A DNA stretch of 64,000 nt from Mansonella perstans (taxonomy: Eukaryota; Nematoda; Chromadorea; Rhabditida; Onchocercidae): contig JBAMDO010000058.1 of assembly GCA_037074765.1 (NCBI GenBank), forward strand, positions 212,316-276,315, given 5' to 3'. The translations under genes were made by a program, and so were the position numbers. Shown piece by piece: positions 41,010-52,660 of the stretch (the stretch's first letter is position 1; every line of letters starts with the position of its first letter). A model generated the notes under the pieces. It was not told where the DNA came from and did not search any database. It was given only the letters and a program-made list of their open reading frames with translations.

Positions 41010-42557
41010 TGGTCGTTTCTTTAAAACGGTGTAAAAAATGCAAATTATTCCGTTTAAATATCTAAATGATATTCTATTGTTGAATACAATTTTTTGCAAT
41101 GAATTTTCATGGTGAATTTTAATAAAATTATAATCATTCTTTCGTTTTTATCCGTTTTCTATTGTTGAATACATCCGCAGCCTTTTAATGATCCAAACGT
41201 ACTACTTGATCTGAATTGCTCCTGGCCTCAAAGCTTCCAATAAAATCTCATAAATATTGTCCTCAATATAGCAACCAACATTTGGCACGGCTCGCTTCAT
41301 TTCCATTTACCTGAAAATAGCGATAAAACATTCCTTTAAAGCTTGACATTACTGTACAATTTTTAAAATTTTCATACTGTAGCTGTCCATCTCAAATTTT
41401 CTGCTAATCATTCCGGACAGATTGTTTCAGGTTGTTGTGCACAATATTATCATTTTTATTGCAATTAATGAGAAATTTGACGATTTAACTTTTGATTTTA
41501 TCTGCTATCCAATATAATTACTGTTATATGATATGAATAACACCAAGTTGATTAAGCTTTGGCACCTTACCAAGTTCGAAAAGTTGATTAAATTTTTTAA
41601 AAATCAAAGTTGAGATATATGAATGACATAATGCTGTTTTAGATCAAATCAACTAATTTGATTTCAACAAAAAATAATGAAGGAGAATTTGCATATTAAA
41701 GTATCAAACTAATAATACATATCAAATATATACCAAGTATATACTAATTAATTATATAAGACATTTTACAATTACTTACTTTTTTAGAAGGAAAAAACTA
41801 TTTTGCATAATAATTTGCAAAAATAAAAAAGAAATAGAAGTTTTTATTAACGAATTCGTCAAAAATACAATTTCACTCATATCATTTTAAAAGTAGATCT
41901 TTTTGGTTATTTTAAAAATTTGTTGGAAACACTCTATGCGTCAGATGTTAGTATTATTATATTGTAATATAAATAAAAACAGAAATGAACCAAATATGAT
42001 GAACCAAGTCTGGTATAAAACTGTTGCAGAAATTTTTATGAAGAATATGGAGAAAAAACGGGAAATATTGCAATTGGATGGTGAATGTTTTAAAAACTAC
42101 TTCTGAAATATTGGATTTTCGATTACATGGATTTGAGCTAATGAAATTATAGCAAAATCAGATTATGACATTTCAAATTCCTAATTCTCATAATCAATCG
42201 ATTCTATATAAATTATATTGTGTTATACACTGTTTGTTCAATATTGATATTAAAATCCGTAAGTGTCCAGCGTTAAAACAAACATCAACAAATTAAATGA
42301 CATACGTTACCTATTAAATTAAAAATTCAAAACAGCTTTGAGGTTAGAATAAAAACTGTTCAGATTTCAATCAAGTCAATAATTTTTGTTTATAAGATGC
42401 ATTTGATTGGTATTTTTAAATTCCAAATTTACAAATTCTCAAAAAAATCTGAAAAACAAATTCTAACATGAAGTAGGAAAAAACTACGACACAAACAAAA
42501 TATTTTGTTTAATATGATACCATAATGAGTCATATCAATCAGCTGATAAATGTAAAG

Positions 42558-42716
42558 TATAAAAAGAGGCGTCTCACACATCTCTCACTTTATTTCGCCA
42601 ACCTGTTTTCGAAACGATGAACATTAGTTTCTTTGTCAATCAATTAAATGCCAAAATTGATTTTCTTATCTTCTTGCCCTTTTTATCATTCATCAATTAT
42701 TGTAGCAATGTTTTTG
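42558..42716 (+). promoter_or_regulatory. Candidate TATA promoter with a short first exon
   Basis: TATAAAAAG (42558-42566) is followed by an ATG at 42617. That ATG opens a 36-codon frame with a hydrophobic stretch (IDFLIFLPFLSFI) that runs into a donor-like TTTTTG|GTAATA at 42717. Spacing from TATA to ATG (about 58 nt) fits a TATA-driven gene with a short leader. No second exon was found in phase, and the frame does not splice in phase to the K2P exon at 43987. It could be the first exon of an unknown gene or a chance match. Confidence 0.3.
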
Positions 42717-43917
42717 GTAATAACTGAAATTGAAACCTTTAAATTAATTTAGAAGTTTGAGGAGTACATAAGCAAATTCACTATGGTTGTTTCAAATGCA
42801 TATTTTTTTGTTCATAATTTTCAATCATAATATTATTTATAAGTTTGAAAAATGTCGAAATGAATTGTTTCATACTGTTTGTGATTCACATTTGAATAAA
42901 TTTCTTACTGCGTTAAGTTTGTTAATTCATTGAATATATTAAATATTACATTAAATACCCTGTTACGCGTACATCAGATATTTAAGTATCAGTTTAGTTT
43001 TAAAGCACTTAAAATTAATTTAGCATGTCGCAGAATGTTTCATTCCGAAATTCGGTGTAAAAGTACATAATCATATTGTTTATGGAATTAAAGCCGAGTA
43101 GAAGAAACGAAGAAATATGAATTTATCAAATTTGAAATTCGATTTCTGGGGTTCCACGGTTTGTATTATATTTCTTGTATTACATAACTTCCTCAAATTT
43201 ATTTTTTTCAGAACTTTATCTAAGGTCTATGATTAAAAGTTATTAGTAATGAGTTGTTCGTAACAATCAGGAAGAAGATCACATTAATCATAAATTTTTC
43301 AAGTGGCTTTTTTGTTCTTTCGAAATAAAAAGATACATCAGATTAAGAAAAAAACAACGATTGTTAAATGTAAATTACAAATTCAAGATGAGTTCCTCTT
43401 TTTCTCACAAAGCTTCAATTCAAATTTTACTAAATTCAAAAAGAAAAAGACCTGTTTATGAACTGCTATATAATTTCCGTCTTTTACATGCTAGATACTG
43501 CCAATATTAATATAGAACCGGCTTAATTGCTGCAACAAAATAATTATCTCAAGGAATAATCTCCAAATCTATTTTTTGTCTAAAAATACAAAGAAATGGA
43601 TGATATTTGTTTTAGTATGCAGATTTTTGTTGCTTCCTGCAGATTTCATTTTGTTTGCCCTCTTGTCTGTTAAATTATTCAGATGATCACTTCTGCATCC
43701 AATTATATAAGATCTTTTCTTAATTTATTAGGCGATTTAGGAGTTCGAATTAATTTTTTGAGATAAATTTAACAGATTAAATCAAATCAACATTAAAATT
43801 TATTCTTAACAGTCGGGGGTTCATCAAATTTGTCTGATATTAAACTTAACTATCAAAATTTTATTACATTTAAATTACAGAACTTATTGCCACAAAGCTG
43901 ACTCTCTCATTCTGATT

Positions 43918-46301
43918 TTGGAAAGAAAATTAAAAATATTTGTTAGATTTAACAAAATTTGGATTTCAAAGAAAATTTCTTTGCAGGTTTTACGGGTAGT
44001 GGTACCTCAAATGTTTATTATCGTATTGCTCATTGCATATGTCTTATTCGGTTCAGCAATGTTTGTCGTTCTGGATGATAATTTAGCCAAGGAAAATTTC
44101 ACAGATATCATTCTATTCTCATTCACTACAATTGCTACCATAGGTTTCTATTGCTGCCATAGGTTTCTTCACTTCGTTATAGCATTTGATGGGATAAATA
44201 TCGCATAAAAATTTAGATCTCGAATTTTGATGCTGCAGGATCAAATCAGTTATCTGACAAATGAAAGAAACTACCTAAAAAATATATCTTCCTAGTCCGA
44301 TTTTGATTGAATACAGGTTATGGCAATATTACGCCATCGACATCATGGGCGCAATTATTCTGCATAGTTTTTTCAATATTTGGCATTCCGATGACTTTGC
44401 TAACATTAGCGAATCTTGGAAAATACCTGACGAAAGGTTATTGGATGGCATTAGTCTGTTTTGGTAAGGTCAGTTATTTTCTTTGATGCTGAATTCAGAA
44501 AGAAACAAAATGTGGAGAAAGAAAGAGAATAAATTTAATTAGCAAAGTCTCATTTTTGCTTTTAACTTTCAAGCTATGCTATTTTCACTCGCTAAGATTC
44601 AAATAAAACTTGGATTACAATAAAATGAGCTTAATACTCTAAGCTCACAATAAAAGCCTAATTGATAACCATACTAATCCAAATTTATGTGGCAATCATA
44701 AAAATATCAACTTCAAACTTGTTTAGGAAATGCACTGGCGACCATGTGAAAATGTAAAAATGCCATTACCAACTATTATCATCTTATTTCTACTAACATT
44801 CGCATTCGGTTCAATACTGTTCCATCAGAAAGGAAGAGGCTTCTCTATGGACGACGTATATTTCAGGTAAATGCTCATTAAATTCAAATATATCGCGATA
44901 TCATTCGTCTTTGTTTTGTTACTAACAATTAATCTAAATGCAGTATCGTGCGTTTTTAGTATTATCAGTTTTGCTACTGTTGGATTTGGTGATAAATTTC
45001 CAACAGCAGATGATCCATTACGTCTAATTGCCCTGGTTTGTTATTTGGTATGGGGTATGATTCTGATGACAACAACATTTTCCATCGTAAGTAGCTATTT
45101 GAGAACGGTACGTCACTACTTTCATGTATTTTCCTCATTTTTCTGCGAAACTTTTTGAAAACTGAAGAAAAATTAACGACCAAATCAGCAGTAATTATTT
45201 TAATTAATCATCACTTATCTTTCATGTCTTCTTTTTATTAAGCTTGTTCGTTCAACAAAACGATAATAACAATAAATTAAACAAAGAATAATAATAATAA
45301 AAATTGTACATTATATCCTCATCGAATGAGAACTTGTTATTTTGATATGCAAATGCCATTAACACCGACAGATAAATCATAATAACCGTTCAACAAATTT
45401 TACTGTAGGTATTAAAAACGTAAAAGAAGTTTCAAATTTTAGATTCACTATTTGGGACGGAAGTTACGCGGAGCCCGTGATGTACACGTTTGGTTTGGTG
45501 GTAAAAGTATGAAAGTGTCGAAACTTCTTGAAATTGTTGCCAATGAATTAAATGTAAGCCCAAGAAATGTCGAAAGCTTCCATCACCCATATATATGAAA
45601 ACAGAATAAAATTAAGTGAAAAAGCAATGATCTAAACTGTAGCAAATGCTAACCTCATGTCAAGTAATTACTCAAAAATCTCAAAGGAATCAATCAACGA
45701 TTGATCGATCGGTACTCTGTCCTTCTTCTCATTATTGAAAAGTGTTAAAAATGCAGATAACTAACTCCACGGATTCCACTTCATTCAATTTATAATTACT
45801 GGTCAATTTAAAGGCATCACCTCGACAGCTAAAGAGTGTGCTGAGAGATCTCGATAACTTAATATCAACAGCTGTTGAGGAAAATCAACTAATGTCAAGG
45901 CGATCATCTTTTCTGCTTAAAGGACGCTGCTCCGTAAAAAAGCGCATTGGATATTCTTTGCAGGTATCAATTTACCATGTTTGTTTCAATCGGAAAATTT
46001 CCCAGTTGATAATTTTCTTATAGAAATCTGGGAAAATTTGCAGGCTATTGACGAAAGAAAACCTCGCTATGACCATCCGACAATCGGGTGAGTTCCTATT
46101 TCAAAATTTTTCCTTTTTTTATAACTTTTTCATATAAACATAATGATGGACATCAATATCAGGTCACTTGAGACAGTACAAGAAGAAGGCATATTTCTCT
46201 ATGAAAAATTTATCCAGGCACGGCGAAAAACGATTGATAGGCATCATTCGATCGACTTAGGTGAACTAAGTAGGCGAACCGTTATCAAATTTGAAGTTTG
46301 A
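43918..46301 (+). CDS. Two-pore-domain (K2P/TWK) potassium channel
   Basis: Plasma-membrane background K+ channel. Exons 43918-44143, 44317-44468, 44727-44866, 44960-45107, 45443-45553, 45814-45963, 46044-46087 and 46163-46301 total 1,110 nt in perfect phase (369 residues). The order is M1 (MFIIVLLIAYVLFGSAMFVV), P1 with selectivity filter TIGYGN, M2 (CIVFSIFGIPMTLLTLA), M3 (PTIIILFLLTFAFGSILF), P2 with TVGFGD, M4 (ALVCYLVWGMILMTTTFSIV) and a cytosolic tail with GARDVHVWFGG and ASPRQLKSVLRDLD, typical of nematode TWK channels. The first Met in frame is 43918. A good acceptor at 43986 means the true N-terminus may come from an upstream exon instead. Two donor pairs are doubled (44144 or 44163; 44464 or 44469). 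It converges on DNAJC21. Confidence 0.9.
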
Positions 46302-47250
46302 AGAAAAAATAAACGAATTAAAATTATTGCTTCTTTACATAATTGAATCTTCGAGATGAATATATAACATCTGAAAGGAATGCTCTTCAAATTCAAAAAT
46401 CAAAGACATGACTGTTAAGCATGATGCTATTAGTACTATTTCACATGCAGATTTCCTTCCAGTTAACGACAAACCTTCCTACATATCCATTAAAGCATGT
46501 AACTGAATTAACGGGAATTAATTCTAAATCATTTTAAAAAAGATATTTTAATAAATCGATAACAATCCAAACATATATCAAATCTGATTTGTGTGCAAAA
46601 ATGTATCTTTCTTCTTAATTCGGTTATATACTCCAATTATATCAGAAATATTTGTCTTTTCAATTTTCTTCCTTTTTATCCATAGACTTAATTACAGAGG
46701 TTAGAAACATGGTCAAAAGACTATCAAAAGATTTTCAGCTTCTGTGTAATAAATTTTCATATTAATGAAGACAACAACACTGACAAAGGATGGGGTTAAG
46801 ATCCTAAAATGTAAAGAAGAAACAAAGTCCACGTAATTTTAAGAAAAATTACTGAGTAACACAAATTTCACAGAATGAGTTGTTTCGCATTCGTACACGA
46901 TATATATATTATTTCGTTACGTAGTCATAAACTTAATAAAATGTTTAAATAGTAACCGGTAATGACATTAAGTAAACAAGCAAGAAAATTTACTTTAATG
47001 CTGCACATATTTAAGAATGAATAGGTCATGAATTAGGTCTGATTCTATTTTTTTTCACTCTGTCATTAACTTTTAATAGTTTCATGCTTACAGTTGCAAC
47101 AGAAAAGAATTAGAGCTTAAGAATCAAATATGCAATATAGCATAATAGCATACTATTGCATATTTAAGATCAAGATTATTTCGAGAAAATGGAATTTTAT
47201 TTTAATGATTTAATATAGATGGAAGTTCAAAAGTGAAATGCCTGCAGATT
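46302..47250. other. Convergent intergenic spacer
   Basis: This separates the 3' ends of the K2P channel (+) and DNAJC21 (-). It is AT-rich, with AATAAA at 46308-46313 only seven bases after the K2P stop, probably too close to be the used poly(A) signal. No gene is visible. Confidence 0.5.
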
Positions 47251-50200
47251 TCACTTTTTCCTAACGCTGTTGATTTTAGTTTTTGTCAAGGTCGCACCCG
47301 AAAATGTTTTCGGTGTCGCGTGTCCGGATTCCTTCAAATGAGCAAACAATTTTGTCCGAGATTCAAAAAATTCACCACAGCGATCACATGTGCTTTTTTT
47401 TGAACTTGTGTTTTTCGTCGCATTACTTTTAACAGTCCCTGTTCCTTTTTTACATGTCCGAGCTGAAATTGTTTTTAGTATTATTCTCCAACCAATCGTT
47501 AGTGTAAAAATATTTCTTCCAATTCGTAATTTTAATCGGAAATTCGAAACCAACAATTTTAGCACCATTCGCAACCAATGAAAGATTCGCCTTACCACAA
47601 AAGATGAAAGTTAAGAAATAAATATATTTGTTAGACCATACTGCTTAATTTATCTGCTCAACAAGATGCAGTGATCATAAATTTTAAACTACGAAAAAAT
47701 AAGAAATACGAACTGAACGAATAAATAAATAAGAAAGAGGGAAGGAAATAGGAGGAAGCTTGATCTTTCTAATGATAACGAACCATTGGAGTACTAAATC
47801 AAATATATATTATAAAGCAACAAAATGAAAAATCTACGACACAAAAGTTCTTACTATCAGATATTTTTGGAACGTGGTTTAATATTTCCAAAAATATATT
47901 TGTTTCATCAGTATCTGCAGCATATTCCGCGTCATGCTGTTCAGGATCATTTCTAACGAACATTTCACTGGCTTCATTTCCAGATGTTTCTGGTTCGCCT
48001 CTAAAGTTAAACGAAAACTGAAAGTGAAAATTAGCACAATAGAAACAATTATTAAAGTGGAATGAGTACCACAAGTGAGAATTAGCTCGTTAATCTTACC
48101 CATCCTCGTCACCGGCATTCTCTGAACCATATCCATCTTTTCTTCGTTTCTTTTGTTTTTTCTTCCTTGACTTTTTTTTGCCTATTTCACTCTCTTCATT
48201 GCTAACATCTCTTTCATCAGTCATTAATAAGTAGGTATCATCCTCCTTCAAATGTATTTAAACTTCAATAATTAGGAGGTTTTATCCTATGTCAAAAACA
48301 CCTCATACAACACCGACTTAATCTGAAAGATGACATGGATTCTTTATAAAGTATAGATTAATATGGATTCATTTAATATATTCTATATAGATGGTAATAA
48401 ACTTCATCCTAAGAACTGTTAAGTATTTTATATAAAATTGTATTAAAATAAAAGCAATCCAATATAAAACCTAAATACCTTTATATGCTTCTTTAACAAT
48501 GCAACTGTATCCTTATGTTTTTTCGATCTTGTGTGATTGTTCATTGCCTTTCTATAATGGATATGAATCATATAAAAATTATACAGCACTTACCTGAACG
48601 GAAAATAAAAAGAAAGAACTAAATATTAACTCAGTTTTGAATGCCTTTTCACAAAATACACAATAAAAGTCCAGCTCTTTGTGAAATTCCATTTCACTTT
48701 CTCCACTACTGCCTCCGAATTCCGCATCCAAAGCTTCTTCAATTTCACGTAAATTCTCCAGCTGCGACTGTCGCATCTCTTCCGATTCCTTGTATTCACC
48801 AGCTTGACTTGAAAATAAAAGCGGATCCGTAAAGACAATAATACAGCCAATGAAATACCCTAACTTCAAAATATACATATAATCAAAAAAGATCAAGTAA
48901 TCACAAAACAGACCTAACCAAAACAGACGCAATTAAAGATGATAAAAAAGAAATTAAGATATCCAAACGATTATACTGATTTGATCTAATGTCACAGAAT
49001 ATTTTGAGTAGTTACTATAAAAATATTTTATATGCATATTTTAGAGAATTTGATTTACTGCAGTTATTGTATTATAGAAGTTTTGTTAAGTAGTTTGTGT
49101 ATTTATTTTTTATTGACAAATATTGCTTTTACAGTATTTAATTTGCGGACAAATAACTTATTGAGCTGCGGTGGTTATTACGAGCTCAGTAACTTCTTCT
49201 GCCTCTTACTTAATCAAGGTTTTATTTTGATAAATTTAGTATCAATGAAAATACCTAAGAATCTTTTCATTTCATTCATTTTGTTTTGCCATTTTCTTTA
49301 AAGTCTTAATTTTCAAACAATAAATTTCCACTCACTGTAATGGCATCCGAGGATTAATATTTCCTTTTTTTTTTTTTTTTATATGAACATTGTCGAATTA
49401 ATCTAAAGAAGTGGAGAAATTTTAATCGGATCCCTCAAATCACCTTAACTGTTCCAAAATTCTCAGTTTCCTATTTTCCTCCGTTTTTTTTTCTTGTTCC
49501 AATCGCTTCTCCTCCAACTTTCTTTTGTGTGCATGAACTCGTGGATCTCGTTTTCGTACGAATGCAACCAAAGCCTTAAATGTATACTGATATAAGTCAA
49601 TAAAGGATTTCCATTGAATGCTTTATCAACTATAGCAAGAGAGAAAAATGTAGAATTTTTTATAAATGAAAAGCACAATTCCCGACGATCTTGAAACATA
49701 GTCTAATAAAATGCAAACTAACCTTAATAGTTAAAATTATTTTAATTACCACAAAGAGTTAAAAAATTTCAGGACATATTAAAACTACCCGGATTTCTTC
49801 GTTTCTTTCACGTTTTTTTGTTTCTCTCAATTTCTTGTTTTCTTTCTCCATTGCCCTAACAACACGACGATTTGTAGCATCACGTATGTCAAATTTGTCT
49901 AACCATGCAAATGAGCGAACCGTGCAGAAATTTCCCCAGAATGCATAGAATGGTCCAACTATCTATAAAACAATAAATCTGTATGAGAAATGGATCCAAA
50001 TTTTTGTGGTAGAACGCTAAAGAACAAATATTCGGATTTGTCGTGAACATATATAGTACCAAACTAATAATTTCATAAAACTACAGTTATAAAATATAAA
50101 ACAGGGTCGTAAATGGACATACATCATCATAGGTGCTGTTCTCATCACCGAAGCTTGGATATGTCTGAGATTTTCCGCCCAAGAATGCATAGTCTTCAGA

Positions 50201-51382
50201 CGCCAAGGTATCGAAAACTTGTTTATATACAGCATAAAAATTCTGCAACATTTTCAATCGAAATACATTTATTCATAATAGATGTTGTTGACGAGAAACT
50301 TAAATTCCTGGAATCTTTGAAATATTTTTAGAAAAATGAAGTCATAAAAAGAAACAAATACTACAGTATGCTTCCATTCTTATTGTTTTGTCATTATATT
50401 TACCAAGAAAATGTATAACTTGTAAAAAGTATTGCTAAAGGAATGCATAAATTCTTCAAAAGGGAAACCTTTTCGTTGCCATGAAAACCAACGTAACAAG
50501 TTGATGTGAAATAGGTGAATAAATTAAGACTGTTATCTTCATAATGTTCGTCAATTCCTAAATGATAACAAATGCTCGTTCCAGGAATAATTGTTCATTT
50601 ATGCATAGAAATATTTTAAGTGAACTAAGACTTGTGATATAGACAAAAGTTTCAACAACTATCTTGGCAATTATTTATCAAAAGGTAAAATTATAATGTT
50701 TCTGAAGAAACTGCGATAAAAAAAAAATCCTCAGAAAACAAGACAACAACGACATTGACTGTTTCTATCAAATATTAATTAATACATTCTAGTGTCGACT
50801 GATTACATGAAGTCAGTTTTAATCCATTATATTTTAATTTTAATTTTTTTTTTCAATTATAGCAGTTAATATCAGTCGCCACCTCCTTTTTTTATACATA
50901 ATTCAAAAAGATTATCAACAGTCGTACACTATCATTTCCTTATAGACGCTAGTAAAACTTGTACTTAAAAAATTTAAAGAGAAATTCACCTCCTTTTAGA
51001 ATGCTCTCTCTATGTCGATCATACCAAGCTCTTTCACGTGGATCACTTAATACATCATAAGCTTGTTGTATTAGCGAAAAGTATCTAAAAAAATCTTGCA
51101 TATATTAAAACCGAATACTTCAAAATGACAAGCACTACAAAGGAGAATCATTCCTTTGAATTTATGAAAACTCTTATCAAAACCTGCTACCTATTTTAAT
51201 AATTATTCTATTTTGCAACAATAGAACCTGGAATCTGAAACTAAATTTTACCGAGTACATTCTTCCACATTAGTTGGATTTTTATCTGGATGCCATTTGA
51301 GAGCCAACTTTCGATAAGCCTTTTTTATTACATCATCATCGGCATCGCAATCAATCTCTAACATATCATAATGACATCTCAT
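47251..51382 (-). CDS. DNAJC21: DNAJC21 / Jjj1-type J-protein
   Basis: A cytosolic co-chaperone of Hsp70 that recycles export factors from pre-60S ribosomal particles. The ATG at 51382 opens [12 protein letters not shown] complete J domain follows with the catalytic HPD in WHPDKNPTN, then [18 protein letters not shown] across the first intron. Family-specific blocks continue: [14 protein letters not shown] and [11 protein letters not shown] (about 50240-50135), a long basic/acidic coiled region, and a first zinc finger ([13 protein letters not shown], about 48620-48670, continuing as [16 protein letters not shown]). Lys-rich nuclear-targeting runs lie near 48120-48180. The C-terminal C2H2 finger [20 protein letters not shown] is followed by TGA at 47251-47253. 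Domain order equals that of human DNAJC21 and yeast Jjj1. Confidence 0.93.
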
Positions 51383-51787
51383 TTTCTCATGAGATGTTAT
51401 TGACTCTCTAGAAAATAAGCTTATAAGTTAATAGTTCATTATTCAAAAATTTTAAAGAAATTTTACAGAATTGTTGAAATAACGCTGAAAAAAATAACAA
51501 TGTTTTTTGAGAAGCTCAGGGGAAGCAAATTAAAATTTATTCCAAAGTAAACAACACCACATATTAATCATTACTAAAATAAGATGGACAAAAATAAAAT
51601 CGAAATTGCATAAAACAATATCTAAATTATTTCATAAATCCACTTATTTAATTATTATTTGAAGTGCAAGCAATATATATATCAGATATTAGATATCTGC
51701 AAACAACCTACACCTTCTAAATTTAAAATTAATTTGAACACTGATCACGGAGAAAAAATATGCAAAAAACAAAAGCATTAATTACAA

Positions 51788-52042
51788 ATGCAAGCAATGT
51801 TTTCTTTACCGGGAAACTACAGGAAATTTATTAGTCGAAGAAATGCGGAAAGAGAAAGAATTATTGAAAATTTGAAAAATCTAAGTCCTAGTCTAAGGAA
51901 TACTGCAGATAATTTAGCAATAATTGTACAAGTAGAAAAGAAGAAAAAGGAAAACGAAAGTATAGCATATAGCATTCTGTCAAAATTTAGAAATTTGAAA
52001 AATATCGACAGCACTGAAAAATCCAAAAGACTAATGAATTAG
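51788..52042 (+). CDS. Small basic uncharacterised protein (candidate)
   Basis: An 84-codon intronless frame opening MQAMFSLPGNYRKFISRRNA, then a highly charged helical pattern with runs such as NAERERIIENLKNL and VEKKKKENES, ending KSKRLMN. Composition is polar and balanced, unlike the Phe/Ile-rich chance frames nearby. An AATAAA poly(A) signal lies 50 nt after the stop (52092-52097). It is head-to-head with DNAJC21 (start 51382), leaving a 405-bp shared promoter region. The second Met (codon 4) may be the real start. An N-terminal basic amphipathic stretch could be a mitochondrial signal. I do not recognise the family; a chance frame is still possible. Confidence 0.45.
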   Translation: MQAMFSLPGNYRKFISRRNAERERIIENLKNLSPSLRNTADNLAIIVQVEKKKKENESIAYSILSKFRNLKNIDSTEKSKRLMN

Positions 52043-52660
52043 GATTGTAAAATTTCTATAGCTAAAAGAATTTTATTAATATAAAAGAGAAAATAAAATA
52101 TTTATACGAAGCAGGGAAAATTATATAAGACAAAAATAAAAATATAAAAGTCATAAATTATAAAATGCAAAAGTTTGCAATTTATTAAAAATAACTAGGA
52201 AATACAAGCATTAGAACATTTTAACAAATGAGATTCTTTAAAGTTTTCGGACATCTAGAAACTATACTTCAATGAATGTCATGATGACACAAAAAAAAGC
52301 ACCAATATAATATTAATAAGGTTAGAGAGTAAATATAATGACTGCTTTTATTAAGTAGAAAGACTGCATCACATCAGTCAATGCATTACACCGGAATGAA
52401 TATAAATAGTATGCTATTTTAAAACTGATGAAATTTTGTTCACCAAGAAGCTAATTGCTCTAATTAAATGGTTAGAGCTGTTCGATACGTACAGAAATTG
52501 ACACAATAATCACAGACTAGAATATTATTTCCAAGTAAAAGATTTTAAGATTAAAGAAAATTCATGACATCTTGATAAAAACTATACTAAACAAAAAACC
52601 GGATTCATTTCTCATATAACCTTGAAAAGTAAACTCTTTCATATTTGTCAAAAAAAAAAA

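Larger units (their letters stand above)
38582..43917. other. Gene-poor interval
   Basis: About 5.3 kb, AT-rich. Two frames over 100 codons (39490-39813 and 40599-40904) have no recognisable domain and no clear exon borders. There is a 28-bp direct duplication at 40948-40975 and 40982-41009. A TATA-like element with a short frame lies at 42558-42716. 5' exons of the K2P gene may also lie here. Confidence 0.5.

Noticed and set aside
43918..43986. N-terminal extension MERKLKIFVRFNKI of the K2P channel
   Set aside because: Not fully rejected: it is in frame and included as the provisional start, but the strong acceptor at 43986 makes an upstream exon equally likely, so it is not reported as a firm N-terminus.
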